DNA from: Bryobacteraceae bacterium
GTDB lineage: Bacteria > Acidobacteriota > Terriglobia > Bryobacterales > Bryobacteraceae
NCBI GenBank assembly: GCA_030039005.1
Contig: JASHQT010000018.1
Span: 1 to 18,706, forward strand
Direction of reading: 5' to 3'
DNA: 18,706 nt
Shown here piece after piece: positions 6,792-14,240 of this stretch. A program made the position numbers and the translations under genes. The notes under the pieces are model-generated. The model was given only the letters and a program-made list of their open reading frames with translations. It did not search any database and was not told where the DNA came from. How positions within the stretch are numbered: the first letter of the stretch is position 1; every line of letters begins with the position of its first letter.

Positions 6792-7550
6792 CTAGTTTTC
6801 GCTGGGACGTTCGAGGCGGTCGATCATCAGAAGATCCACGGGGCCTTTTGTGGATTCGAGCTTCAGCCCGAGCTGTTGCGGGAGCACGGTGAAGATGGAT
6901 TGATCGGCTGAAGCGGATTTGGAATCGTCCGGATCGAGGCCCGGTGTGCTTGGATCGGCCCACTTGAGGTGCAAGTCGAACTTTTCGGTGTAACCGGTTT
7001 TGTCGATCACCTTGCGGCCGATGATCTGCGAAAGCGCGGTGGCGAACGCGTCCATCGTGATGGCGGTGGCATCCATGCCGTTTGAGCTGACGGAGTATCG
7101 GCCGCAGACGCCTGCCGCGTCGCACTCTTCTTTGGATGCCTGGAGCTTGATGCCGTCCTTGGCGGGAACCAATGCGTAGACCTGGGACTGGCGAGTCTCG
7201 TGGTGCAGCTTCAATTGGAAACGGTCTTCGAGCAGCGCCTGCACCATCAGACGAAACTGCTCCATACTCGCGTCTTTGCCGGTGATGGCCTCGATGTTGT
7301 AGTGATCGGATGCGGCCCAGCCGGGACCGCCGGAGACCTGAAAATCGTAGACATTCCAGGCGAATTGGATTAGAAATCGAATGGGAGAGTTCTGCGCTAC
7401 GAAGCGCCGGGGCATGAATTTTAAACCGAAGTTGAAGTCACCACTCTGGCTGGGTTTGATGGACGCAACTTCGAACGTGGGGCGGGCGGTCTGCTGCGAT
7501 TGGGCGAGGGCGATGGCCACCATCCCGAATAGCGCTGCGCGCCATTTCAT
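6792..7550 (-). CDS. TIGR03435 family secreted protein (acidobacterial soil-associated family)
   Basis: The 252-residue protein begins with a signal peptide (MKWRAALFGMVAIALAQSQ). Family signatures are in order: PTFEVASIKPSQ (about 24-35), the SPIRFLIQFAWNVYDFQVSGGPGW block, MVQALLEDRFQLKLHHETR, YALVPAKDGIKLQAS, FATALSQIIGRKVIDKTGYTEKFDLHLKW. The closing block is SIFTVLPQQLGLKLESTKGPVDLLMIDRLERPSEN. The family occurs in very many copies per genome in Solibacter-type Acidobacteria and has no established function. It is the best taxonomic marker in this window. It is convergent with the oxidase subunit III gene (9 bp between stops) and divergent from the GH3 gene (40 bp between starts). No ribosome-binding site is evident before the ATG. 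Confidence 0.93.
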   Translation of the reverse strand: MKWRAALFGMVAIALAQSQQTARPTFEVASIKPSQSGDFNFGLKFMPRRFVAQNSPIRFLIQFAWNVYDFQVSGGPGWAASDHYNIEAITGKDASMEQFRLMVQALLEDRFQLKLHHETRQSQVYALVPAKDGIKLQASKEECDAAGVCGRYSVSSNGMDATAITMDAFATALSQIIGRKVIDKTGYTEKFDLHLKWADPSTPGLDPDDSKSASADQSIFTVLPQQLGLKLESTKGPVDLLMIDRLERPSEN

Positions 7551-7555
7551 TGGTG

Positions 7556-7585
7556 TTTACTCTACCGCATTCGCGGTAAAGTAGA
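7556..7585. repeat. Inverted repeat, 13-bp arms, in the 40-bp divergent gap
   Basis: Arm TTTACTCTACCGC (7556-7568), loop ATTC, and arm GCGGTAAAGTAGA (7573-7585) pair over 13 positions with one mismatch and one G-U wobble in plus-strand RNA. It fills most of the space between the divergent starts at 7550 and 7591. The right arm runs into the GAGG (7584-7587) that precedes the GH3 ATG. It could be an operator or a translation-masking hairpin. Confidence 0.6.
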
Positions 7586-7590
7586 GGCAG

Positions 7591-9414
7591 ATGCTCCCAC
7601 GCCGGTGGATCGCGTTCGCGGTTGCGATCCCGCTTTCTTTTGTTATCCCGGGCGCCATTTCGAGCGCCGCTACGCGAGCGAAGCCGTCCAAAAAGACTCC
7701 GGACAAGTCAAGCGCGCCGGCGCGCCAATGGGCGCGGTCGTTGAGCCTGCGCGACAAAGTGGCGCAGCTCATCATCGTTCCGATTTATGGCGAGCCTGCG
7801 AACACGAGGTCGGCCGAATTCCGCAAATATGTACACCTGGTGCGCGATCTGCACGTGGGCGGCGTGATCGTGACCGGGCATTCGCTGAACGGAGGCATTC
7901 GCAACGCCGAGCCGTACGCCATGGCCGCGTTGCTGAACCGGCTGCAAAAGATGGCGCGCACGCCGCTGTTCGTGGGCGCCGATTTTGAACGCGGCGCGTC
8001 GATGCGCGTGAATTCGACCACCGCCTGGCCGTACAGCATGGCGTTCGGCGCGGCGCAGGATTTAGCCGCGGTGACGCAAGAGGGAGCGGATACGGCCCGC
8101 GACGCACGCGCGATGGGCGTGAATTGGTTGTTCGCGCCGGTGGCGGACGTCAACAACAATCCGGACAATCCGATCATCAATATCCGCTCGTTCGGCGAGA
8201 ATCCGGAGCAGGTGGCGAGCTTCGTGGAAGCGTACATCGCGGGCGCGCATTCGGATCGCAAGAATCCGGTGTTGGTGACGGCGAAGCATTTTCCCGGGCA
8301 CGGCGATACGACCGAGGATAGTCACCTGGCGCTGCCGCGGCTGGATGCGAATCGGGACCGCATCGAGGCGGTGGAGCTGGTGCCGTTTAAGAAAGCGATC
8401 GAGACGGGCGTGGACGCGGTGATGACCGCGCATTTGAACGTACCCGCGCTCGAACCAGACAACATCCCGGCGACGGTGTCGAGCAAGATCATTACCGGTG
8501 TGCTGCGCGACGAGCTCGGGTTTCATGGGCTGGTGGTGACCGACGCGATGGACATGCAGGGCCTGGCGGCGATGTTCGATTCCGGCGAAGCTTCGGTGCG
8601 GGCGATCGAAGCGGGCGCCGATGTGCTGCTGATGCCCAAGCGGCCGGAGGATGCGATTCGCGCGGTGGTAGCGGCGGTGCAAAAAGGCAGAATCAGCCGC
8701 AGGCGGCTGGACGAAAGCGTCGACCGCGTGCTAGCGGCGAAGCTGCGGCTGGGACTCAGGAACAAAAGGCTGGTGAACCTGGAAGCGATCGCCGACGTGG
8801 TGGATTCGCCCGAAGCCGGCGATATGGCGCAGCAAGTGGCGGATCACGCAGTCACGCTGGTGAAGGATTCCCAGGATTCGCTGCCGCTGCGTCATCCCGA
8901 GAGCACGTGCCTGATCGCGATGACCGAAGGACGGCGCAGCCAGCAGGGGATCCGGTTGGTGGAGGAAGTGAAGAAGCGCGCGCCGGCCATGATGACGGCG
9001 ATCGTGGACCCCACGATGAGCAAGAGCGATCTCGATCAAGTGAGCCAGAAGACAGCGGGGTGTTCGGAGATTGTCGCCGCGGCGTATGTGACCGTGGCGG
9101 CTTATCGCGGCAACGTCGCGCTGGCGGGCGAATATCCGGATTTTCTGAACGGGCTGATCGCGGGGAAGGCGCCGGTGATGCTGGCGGCGCTCGGCAATCC
9201 GTACCTGGTGCGCAATTTTCCGAACGTGAGCGCGTATGTGACGACGTTCAGCCCGACGACGACGTCGGAGATCGCGCTGGCTAAGGCGCTGTTCGGCGAG
9301 ATTCCGATCAGCGGGCATTTGCCGGTGACCATCCCGGGGGTTGCGAAATACGGAGATGGGATCCAGGTTCCGGCGTCTGCTGGAGTGGTGAGAGGGGCGG
9401 ACGCGCAAGAATGA
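7591..9414 (+). CDS. Glycoside hydrolase family 3, exported beta-N-acetylhexosaminidase (NagZ-like)
   Basis: The protein has 607 residues. The N-terminal signal (RRWIAFAVAIPLSFVIPGAISSA) is followed by a Lys/Pro/Ser linker and the GH3 barrel at about 45-400. Key sites are the NagZ-type loop KHFPGHGDTTEDSH (232-245), whose Asp243-His245 pair is the acid/base dyad of this branch, and GFHGLVVTDAMDMQG with nucleophile Asp318. A second, Rossmann-like GH3 C-terminal domain follows at about 420-600, as in two-domain NagZ enzymes. The expected reaction is release of N-acetylglucosamine from muropeptides or other amino sugars. Because it is exported, it probably acts on peptidoglycan or environmental glycans in the periplasm rather than in cytoplasmic recycling. 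It overlaps the next gene as ATGA. Confidence 0.93.
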   Translation: MLPRRWIAFAVAIPLSFVIPGAISSAATRAKPSKKTPDKSSAPARQWARSLSLRDKVAQLIIVPIYGEPANTRSAEFRKYVHLVRDLHVGGVIVTGHSLNGGIRNAEPYAMAALLNRLQKMARTPLFVGADFERGASMRVNSTTAWPYSMAFGAAQDLAAVTQEGADTARDARAMGVNWLFAPVADVNNNPDNPIINIRSFGENPEQVASFVEAYIAGAHSDRKNPVLVTAKHFPGHGDTTEDSHLALPRLDANRDRIEAVELVPFKKAIETGVDAVMTAHLNVPALEPDNIPATVSSKIITGVLRDELGFHGLVVTDAMDMQGLAAMFDSGEASVRAIEAGADVLLMPKRPEDAIRAVVAAVQKGRISRRRLDESVDRVLAAKLRLGLRNKRLVNLEAIADVVDSPEAGDMAQQVADHAVTLVKDSQDSLPLRHPESTCLIAMTEGRRSQQGIRLVEEVKKRAPAMMTAIVDPTMSKSDLDQVSQKTAGCSEIVAAAYVTVAAYRGNVALAGEYPDFLNGLIAGKAPVMLAALGNPYLVRNFPNVSAYVTTFSPTTTSEIALAKALFGEIPISGHLPVTIPGVAKYGDGIQVPASAGVVRGADAQE

Positions 9415-10127
9415 TCGAGATCACTTGGCTGGGGCACGCGACTGTGCAGTTTCGCCTGGAATCGGGCGAAGTGATTTTGATGGACCCGTGGGTGGAGGGA
9501 AATCCGGCGTATCCGAAGGGGCACAAGATCGACCGCGTGGATGCGATTCTGGTTTCGCACGCGCACTTCGATCACATTCACGATGCGATTCCACTGGCCA
9601 AGCAGTTTAAGCCCAAAGTGATCGCGATTTTTGAGACCTGCGTGTGGCTGACTTCGAAGGGCGTGGAGAATTGCAGCGGGATGAACAAGGGGGGAACGCA
9701 AGATGTGGCCGGCAACGTGCGGGCGACTCTCAGGGCAACCATGACGCACGCGGTGCACAGTTGCGGAATCCAGGACGGCGATCAGATTATCTATGGCGGC
9801 GAGGCCGCGGGATACGTGTTGCATCTCGCGGACGGCCGCGCGATTTATTTTGCCGGCGACACGGCGGCGTTTTCGGATATGCAGTTGATCGCCGAGTTGT
9901 ATCACCCGGAGCTGGCGTTTCTACCGATCGGCGATTTCTACACCATGGACCCGCGGCAGGCGGCGCTGGCGTGCCGGTTGCTGAAAGTGAAGCAGGTGGT
10001 CCCGATGCATTTCGGGACCTTCCCCGCCCTGACGGGCACGCCGCAGGAGTTAGAACGCCAGTTGCAGGCGGCCGGGCAACACACCAAAGTTTGGGCGCTC
10101 GAAATCGGCAAGCCGGCGAAGTGGTAG
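9411..10127 (+). CDS. UPF0173 family metal-dependent hydrolase (metallo-beta-lactamase fold)
   Basis: The protein has 238 residues. MIEITWLGHATVQF opens the fold with His9. The metal motif is SHAHFDH (His50, His52, Asp54, His55); further ligands should be the His in MTHAVHS, Asp in YFAGDTAAFSD and His in VPMHFGTFP. Length and motifs match UPF0173, a UlaG-like group whose natural substrate is unknown. The start overlaps the GH3 stop as ATGA, so translation is coupled. Its last 108 bp (10020-10127) recur at 11205-11312, after an inserted 1,077-bp segment. The frame ends with an intact stop, so the gene appears functional, but its present 3' end may have come with the insert. Confidence 0.92.
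   Translation: MIEITWLGHATVQFRLESGEVILMDPWVEGNPAYPKGHKIDRVDAILVSHAHFDHIHDAIPLAKQFKPKVIAIFETCVWLTSKGVENCSGMNKGGTQDVAGNVRATLRATMTHAVHSCGIQDGDQIIYGGEAAGYVLHLADGRAIYFAGDTAAFSDMQLIAELYHPELAFLPIGDFYTMDPRQAALACRLLKVKQVVPMHFGTFPALTGTPQELERQLQAAGQHTKVWALEIGKPAKW
10020..10127 (+). repeat. Direct repeat copy A: 3' end of the UPF0173 gene
   Basis: This 108-bp segment codes for the final 35 residues plus stop of the UPF0173 protein. It matches copy B with 5 substitutions and no indels; 10038-10116 (79 bp) is identical. Homology ends exactly at the TAG stop, where the inserted segment begins. Confidence 0.95.
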
Positions 10128-10154
10128 GCAAAAATCGTCGGACAGCCACGGTCG

Positions 10155-11141
10155 TTACTGCCAGTTGGCTTTCGGCCACTGAAGCGTCTCGATCTCTTTC
10201 GCGCCCTTCCACTTCTCGTCCTCGAATCGGCACCTCCGTGCGCGTAGGGAACCCTCGTTCTGACGCAGGAACGACACGAACCGAGCGGCTGCATCCGGCG
10301 CGTCCATGATCGGAACGACGACAGCAGCCACCTCGTCAGAGGTCCTGACTAACGTTAGGAGCGCCCACGGAGTTCCGTCGACCAACTCACAGACGAACAG
10401 TAGCCCGTCATCAATTGTCCCTCGGAACGTTGGGGTTATTGCTGGACGGACCATGTTGGCGAACTCGTGGAAATGCCTCGCGGCGTTCGCGACCACCGCA
10501 GCCTTTTCGAGTCGCCTATTCTCAACGAAAAAATCCCCCAGTATCGTCCTTCCAAGGAAGTGGCCTCCGGGTGACAACGCGTAGCGGTACCCAAGCATGT
10601 GGAAAAGGCTCAGGTGAGCTGCCTTAAGCAAGAACACAAACGCTGGGGTTTGAAGATCCCTCTCAACGACGACTTCGCATCCCTTAGCCATGGCATCGAG
10701 TGCATCGTCATGCTGTATCTTGAGACCGATTTTGAGCTCCCCACTGGGCCCTCCGACCGTGATCTCACTGAAATTCTCTGGCACCGTCCCGCTCGGTTTG
10801 AAGTGCTCGACGACCCGACCGCCCAGCACAACTTTGGGGCGTAGCCGCCTAGACAACTCGCGATCTGCAATAGCGCTCTCCGGCGACCACCCCTCAAAAT
10901 ACTGGGAATCGACGAAGTCCGCCTCAAAACGGCTTCCGTAGAAGCTATCAACATCCGCTCGTTGCACGGTCCACGACCTGTTCGATCCCGAAAATGCCCG
11001 ATTGACAATGTGTGCTTGACAGAGCGGAACATCGTCATCGCAGAACAGAATCGGACAATAGAAGTGCGCGAACGGTTGGCCGCAAAGGGCCTCGTAATCT
11101 GATCTCAGGGCCTCGAGTTTCTCACTAGTTTCCGGATTCAC
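10155..11141 (-). CDS. Hypothetical protein with HNH-like Cys/His N-terminal motif (cargo gene)
   Basis: The 328-residue protein starts at a GTG (11141); the next upstream ATG is in another frame and stops at once. I do not recognise the full-length family. Near the N-terminus Cys29, Cys34, Cys41, His44 and Asn47 sit in CPILFCDDDVPLCQAHIVNRAF, resembling the zinc-binding LCxxHIxN segment of some HNH proteins, so a nuclease or DNA-binding role is possible but unproven. The middle has AFVFLLKAAHLSLFHMLGYRYALSPGG and the C-terminal part alternates predicted strands and helices. There is no signal peptide or membrane helix. Codon use and GC content differ from the flanking genes, and it lies alone between duplicated UPF0173 ends, implying recent acquisition. 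Confidence 0.78.
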   Translation of the reverse strand: MNPETSEKLEALRSDYEALCGQPFAHFYCPILFCDDDVPLCQAHIVNRAFSGSNRSWTVQRADVDSFYGSRFEADFVDSQYFEGWSPESAIADRELSRRLRPKVVLGGRVVEHFKPSGTVPENFSEITVGGPSGELKIGLKIQHDDALDAMAKGCEVVVERDLQTPAFVFLLKAAHLSLFHMLGYRYALSPGGHFLGRTILGDFFVENRRLEKAAVVANAARHFHEFANMVRPAITPTFRGTIDDGLLFVCELVDGTPWALLTLVRTSDEVAAVVVPIMDAPDAAARFVSFLRQNEGSLRARRCRFEDEKWKGAKEIETLQWPKANWQ

Positions 11142-11153
11142 TGCGTCATTCCA

Positions 11154-11182
11154 ATTATCTAAGACTCCGGCCTTTCGCTCAT
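11154..11182 (-). promoter_or_regulatory. Candidate promoter of the cargo gene
   Basis: On the minus strand ATGAGC (11182-11177), 17 bp, then GATAAT (11159-11154) lies about 12 bases before the GTG at 11141. The -10 matches 5 of 6, the -35 only 3 of 6. It lies wholly inside the inserted segment, so the cargo could be expressed independently. The leader would be very short. Confidence 0.35.
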
Positions 11183-11204
11183 ATTTCTATCGTGACGTCT
11201 CCCA

Positions 11205-11312
11205 TTCCCTGCCCTGACCGGGACGCCGCAGGAGTTAGAACGCCAGTTGCAGGCGGCCGGGCAACACACCAAAGTTTGGGCGCTCGAAATCGGCAAGCCG
11301 GTGAAATGGTAG
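11205..11312 (+). pseudogene. Orphaned 3' end of a UPF0173 gene (direct repeat copy B)
   Basis: This stretch reads in frame as the last 35 residues and stop of the UPF0173 hydrolase, with no start or upstream body. Relative to copy A there are five substitutions: four are synonymous third-position changes (Pro, Thr, Gly, Lys codons) and one is Ala to Val four codons before the stop. That pattern shows divergence while both were coding. Copy B may be the original chromosomal end of the gene, displaced by the insert. Confidence 0.88.
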
Positions 11313-11330
11313 CCGGGCCGCGGCGTCCGA

Positions 11331-12098
11331 TTAGCTCTGGAGATTCACGGTCGTAAAATCCACGCCCGTATTTCCTGTGCTCTTCTGATACGCGCGGACG
11401 GTAATTTCATAAACGCCCAGATTGCCAGGAATCCAGCGCTCCGAAGAAAATTGGCTGGGGGCGCCGCCGGGCGCGTGGGGATCATAGCGGAGCGGGATTT
11501 CCATGATGCGGCCCTGCGATGAGACTGCGGCCACGACCTCGAAATCGGTCTCCGGCCACGGGGTGCCTTGGGCGTTGGAGATGGGGCAACCGCACATCAT
11601 GGTGATGTTGGCGCGGATGGCGATGGGCTGAGAAGGATCAGGCTGCGCGGGCAGGTAGTGCGCGGGCGGATGGAGAACCTGGACCAGCAGTCCGGGGATT
11701 TCGATCAGAAATCCGTCGATACGTTCGCCGCGATCGGGGCTGATGTCGCATCCGGGGTAGATCCACGTGGTCGCGCTAACGCGGTTGGCCGATTGCGGAG
11801 CGGCCAACGGTCCTAGGGCAGAGATTTCGACGAGCCGGGGTGTCTCGAGATCCAGCGTGGCATCGAAGCGGCAGGCATCGTTGGAGGGCGGGTCGCTGAC
11901 CGGGATGGGCTGAGTACGGGTGAGCGGGGTGGTCATGAGCGCAGCGGGCCCGGAACCGCCGTGGGTGCGTCCCTGAACGAGCAGTGCGCCGGATCGCGCG
12001 TCGCGGATGACGACTTCGGCGCCGCCGATGTCATCGCCCAGGAACTTACCGCCGCGCGCGATGACGCGGACTGTTATTTTTGTGGGAACCGAGGGCAT
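11331..12098 (-). CDS. Hypothetical beta-sandwich-like protein with CGC motif
   Basis: I take the ATG at 12098 (255 residues). The frame is open to 12260, but the extra 54 residues are low-complexity Ser/Arg sequence and would overlap the divergent response-regulator gene. The start gives MPSVPTKITVRVIARGGKF, the first strand of what looks like an Ig/transthyretin-like sandwich (GGAEVVIRDARSGALLVQG). Repeated strand patterns continue to the C-terminus, GVYEITVRAYQKSTGNTGVDF. Cys169-Gly-Cys171 in ITMMCGCPIS, with nearby Cys117, His143 and His147, could bind a metal. There is no signal peptide or membrane helix. I recognise no named family. A GATACT sits 6 bases before the ATG and no ribosome-binding site is seen, so a leaderless transcript is possible. 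Confidence 0.7.
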   Translation of the reverse strand: MPSVPTKITVRVIARGGKFLGDDIGGAEVVIRDARSGALLVQGRTHGGSGPAALMTTPLTRTQPIPVSDPPSNDACRFDATLDLETPRLVEISALGPLAAPQSANRVSATTWIYPGCDISPDRGERIDGFLIEIPGLLVQVLHPPAHYLPAQPDPSQPIAIRANITMMCGCPISNAQGTPWPETDFEVVAAVSSQGRIMEIPLRYDPHAPGGAPSQFSSERWIPGNLGVYEITVRAYQKSTGNTGVDFTTVNLQS

Positions 12099-12171
12099 AA
12101 ACACAGTATCCCGCTGCTCGGTTCCGCCATCGGCAAGCGGTCGCCGCTGCCGCGCGCTACCATAAAGCTGA

Positions 12172-12870
12172 ATGGCGCTGTTGATTGTCGACGACGATGC
12201 GGAACTGTGCTCGCTGCTCAAGGAATTCCTGGAGCGCGAGGGATTTACGGTGCAATGCATCGGCGAGGGGCATGCGGCGCTCGAAGCGGCGCAACAAGGC
12301 GGCTACGAATTGATCGTGCTGGACGTGATGTTGCCTGGCCTGGACGGTTTTGAGATTCTCAAACGCCTGCGGCTCACCAGCCGGGTTCCGGTGCTGATGC
12401 TGACCGCGCGTGGCGAAGACGTGGACCGCATCGTGGGCCTGGAGCTGGGCGCCGACGATTATCTTCCGAAGCCGTTCAATCCGAGGGAGCTCGCGGCGCG
12501 CGTGAAGGCCATTCTGCGGCGCACCGAAGCGCGGGTGAATCGCGGGCGCGTGGAGGTGAACGGAGTGGCGCTGGACCCCGGCACGCGCGAGGTGACCAAC
12601 GACGGCAAACCCGTGGAAGTGACCACGCTCGAATTCGATATCCTGGAACAATTGATGCGCAATGCCGGACGTGTGGTCTCGCGGGACGGCCTGATGGAAA
12701 GCCTGTACAATCGCAAGGCCACGCCCTTCGACCGTTCCATCGACATGCATGTGAGCCATCTGCGGCGCAAGCTGGAGACCGTGCGGCCGGTGATCAAGAC
12801 CATTCGCGGTGTCGGGTACCAGTTCGTGTCCGGGCCCGAAGAAGCGGCCGGCCAGGAAAAAACCGGATGA
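12172..12870 (+). CDS. OmpR-family response regulator, CpxR-like
   Basis: The protein has 232 residues. The receiver domain (1-115) has the acidic pocket Asp7-Asp9 in LLIVDDDAEL, phospho-acceptor Asp51 in VLDVMLPGLDG, Thr78 in VLMLTAR, and Lys100 in DDYLPKPFNPREL. The winged-helix domain (about 125-222) ends with DRSIDMHVSHLRRKLE and IKTIRGVGYQF. The text around LLKEFLEREGF, ARGEDVDRIVGLELGADDYLPKPF and TPFDRSIDMHVSHLRRKL is close to enterobacterial CpxR, so an envelope-stress type output is plausible. The start lies 73 bp from the divergent hypothetical gene. It overlaps the kinase gene as ATGA, so the two are translated together. Confidence 0.94.
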   Translation: MALLIVDDDAELCSLLKEFLEREGFTVQCIGEGHAALEAAQQGGYELIVLDVMLPGLDGFEILKRLRLTSRVPVLMLTARGEDVDRIVGLELGADDYLPKPFNPRELAARVKAILRRTEARVNRGRVEVNGVALDPGTREVTNDGKPVEVTTLEFDILEQLMRNAGRVVSRDGLMESLYNRKATPFDRSIDMHVSHLRRKLETVRPVIKTIRGVGYQFVSGPEEAAGQEKTG

Positions 12871-14240
12871 GATCCCTCTTCGCAAAAACGCTGCTGTGGT
12901 TTTTGGCGACGACGGCGGTTGCCATCGGCGGAATTATCATCACGACGGCGGTGACGTTCAGCACGACGGAAGCCCGCGGCCCACTAGGTCTGCTGCTCAG
13001 CGTGCAAACCGAGCAGGCCAAGCGCGCCTATGAGACCGGCGGACGCGATGCACTGGCGGCGGCGCTGGCGAAATTCCAACAGATTACGCAATTTCGCGTA
13101 GTGTTCACCGATTCCAAAGGAACGGATCTGCTGACCGGCAAGGCGCATCCGGAGTTGATGAATCTGCCGAAACCGCGCGGACGCTGGCGCGCGCCGTTCC
13201 CGTTCGGGACCCGGCCGCCGATTATCGCGCGGCAGGATTCCACGCATCAATACCGGCTGTTCCTGATCAACAACCAGCAGCGCGGGCTGAATTTCTTTTT
13301 TCTGCAGCCGCAACACTTGTGGATTATCGGGCTGGTGGTGCTGCTGTGCTATGCGTTTGCGTACCATTTGACCTCGCCGGTGCGGCGGCTGCGCGCGGTG
13401 GTGGATTGTTTCGGGCGCGGCGATTTCTCGGCGCGCGCCCCGGCGAATCGCAAGGACGAACTGGGGGAGCTGGCGCGCAGCTTCAATCAAATGGCCGGAC
13501 GCATCCAGACACTGCTCTCCGCCGAGCGGCGCCTGTTGCTCGATATTTCGCACGAGCTGCGCAGTCCGCTGGCGCGGCTGGGAGTCGCGGTGGAATTGGC
13601 GCGCTCCGGCCAGGATCGCGAACACATGCTGGACCGCATCCAAAAGGAGGCGGACCGGCTGAACGAACTGGTGAGCGAGCTGCTGCAAGTGACGCGCGTG
13701 GAGTCCGACCCCTCCATGCAGAAGAACGAGACGGTGCATCTCGACGAATTGCTGGCGGATCTGGTGTACGATTCGCTGCTCGAAGCCAAGGCCAAGGATT
13801 GCACGCTGCTGCTGAAGGCGCCCGCCTCGGCGGTGGTGAGCGGCGACGAGGAGCTGATCCGTCGCGCGGTGGAAAACGTGATTCGAAACGCGATTCGCTA
13901 CGCGCCGCACCATACAGCCGTGGACATCGAGTTGGTGAAGTTTCCCGAGGCCGCGGTCATCCTGGTCCGCGATTACGGTCCCGGCGTTCCCGAGGAGGCG
14001 CTAGGTCGTATCTTCGATCCGTTCTATCGCGTGGATACGGACCGCAACCGGGCGAGCGGCGGACTGGGACTCGGCCTCGCGATCGCGCGGCGCGCGGTGG
14101 AGTTGCACAAAGGCATGCTGAGCGCGCAGAACGCGCACCCGGGGTTGCTGGTTACGATGGAATTCCCGAACGGCGCGGCCGATGCGAGCGCGCCCGCGGC
14201 GAAGGTAGCGCCGGCGCCTACTCCGGTTTCAGCATCTTGA
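12867..14240 (+). CDS. Sensor histidine kinase, CpxA-like
   Basis: The protein has 457 residues. Membrane helix 1 spans about 8-30, followed by a periplasmic sensor region of about 120 residues and helix 2 at 151-168. A HAMP domain follows (170-220, LTSPVRRLRAVVDCFGRGDFSAR). The dimerisation/phospho-acceptor motif is LLDISHELRSPLARL with His229. The ATPase domain shows the N box ENVIRNAIRYA (Asn337, Asn341), RDYGPGVPEE (Asp369, Gly371, Gly373) and GGLGLGLAIA (398-407). The HELRSPLARL text and layout recall CpxA. An Ala/Pro-rich tail ends the protein. It is the cognate kinase of the regulator just upstream. Its last 23 bp overlap the convergent LolA-like gene. Confidence 0.94.
   Translation: MRSLFAKTLLWFLATTAVAIGGIIITTAVTFSTTEARGPLGLLLSVQTEQAKRAYETGGRDALAAALAKFQQITQFRVVFTDSKGTDLLTGKAHPELMNLPKPRGRWRAPFPFGTRPPIIARQDSTHQYRLFLINNQQRGLNFFFLQPQHLWIIGLVVLLCYAFAYHLTSPVRRLRAVVDCFGRGDFSARAPANRKDELGELARSFNQMAGRIQTLLSAERRLLLDISHELRSPLARLGVAVELARSGQDREHMLDRIQKEADRLNELVSELLQVTRVESDPSMQKNETVHLDELLADLVYDSLLEAKAKDCTLLLKAPASAVVSGDEELIRRAVENVIRNAIRYAPHHTAVDIELVKFPEAAVILVRDYGPGVPEEALGRIFDPFYRVDTDRNRASGGLGLGLAIARRAVELHKGMLSAQNAHPGLLVTMEFPNGAADASAPAAKVAPAPTPVSAS

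Larger units (their letters stand above)
10128..11204. mobile_element. Putative inserted cargo segment bracketed by duplicated gene 3' ends
   Basis: The 1,077-bp segment separates two copies of the UPF0173 3' end. It contains a single minus-strand gene with its own promoter-like sequence. Base composition is visibly less GC-rich than its surroundings, with more A/T at third positions. No transposase, integrase, terminal inverted repeat or short target duplication is visible. The structure is what a single-crossover integration of DNA carrying a homologous 3' gene fragment would leave, but a duplication formed in other ways is possible. Confidence 0.55.

Noticed and set aside
7556..7585. Hairpin as a rho-independent terminator
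   Set aside because: It lies between divergent start codons, not after a stop, and no T-tract follows on either strand.
10128..11204. Insertion sequence or transposon
   Set aside because: No transposase-like protein, no terminal inverted repeats and no short target duplication are visible; the 108-bp repeats are gene ends.
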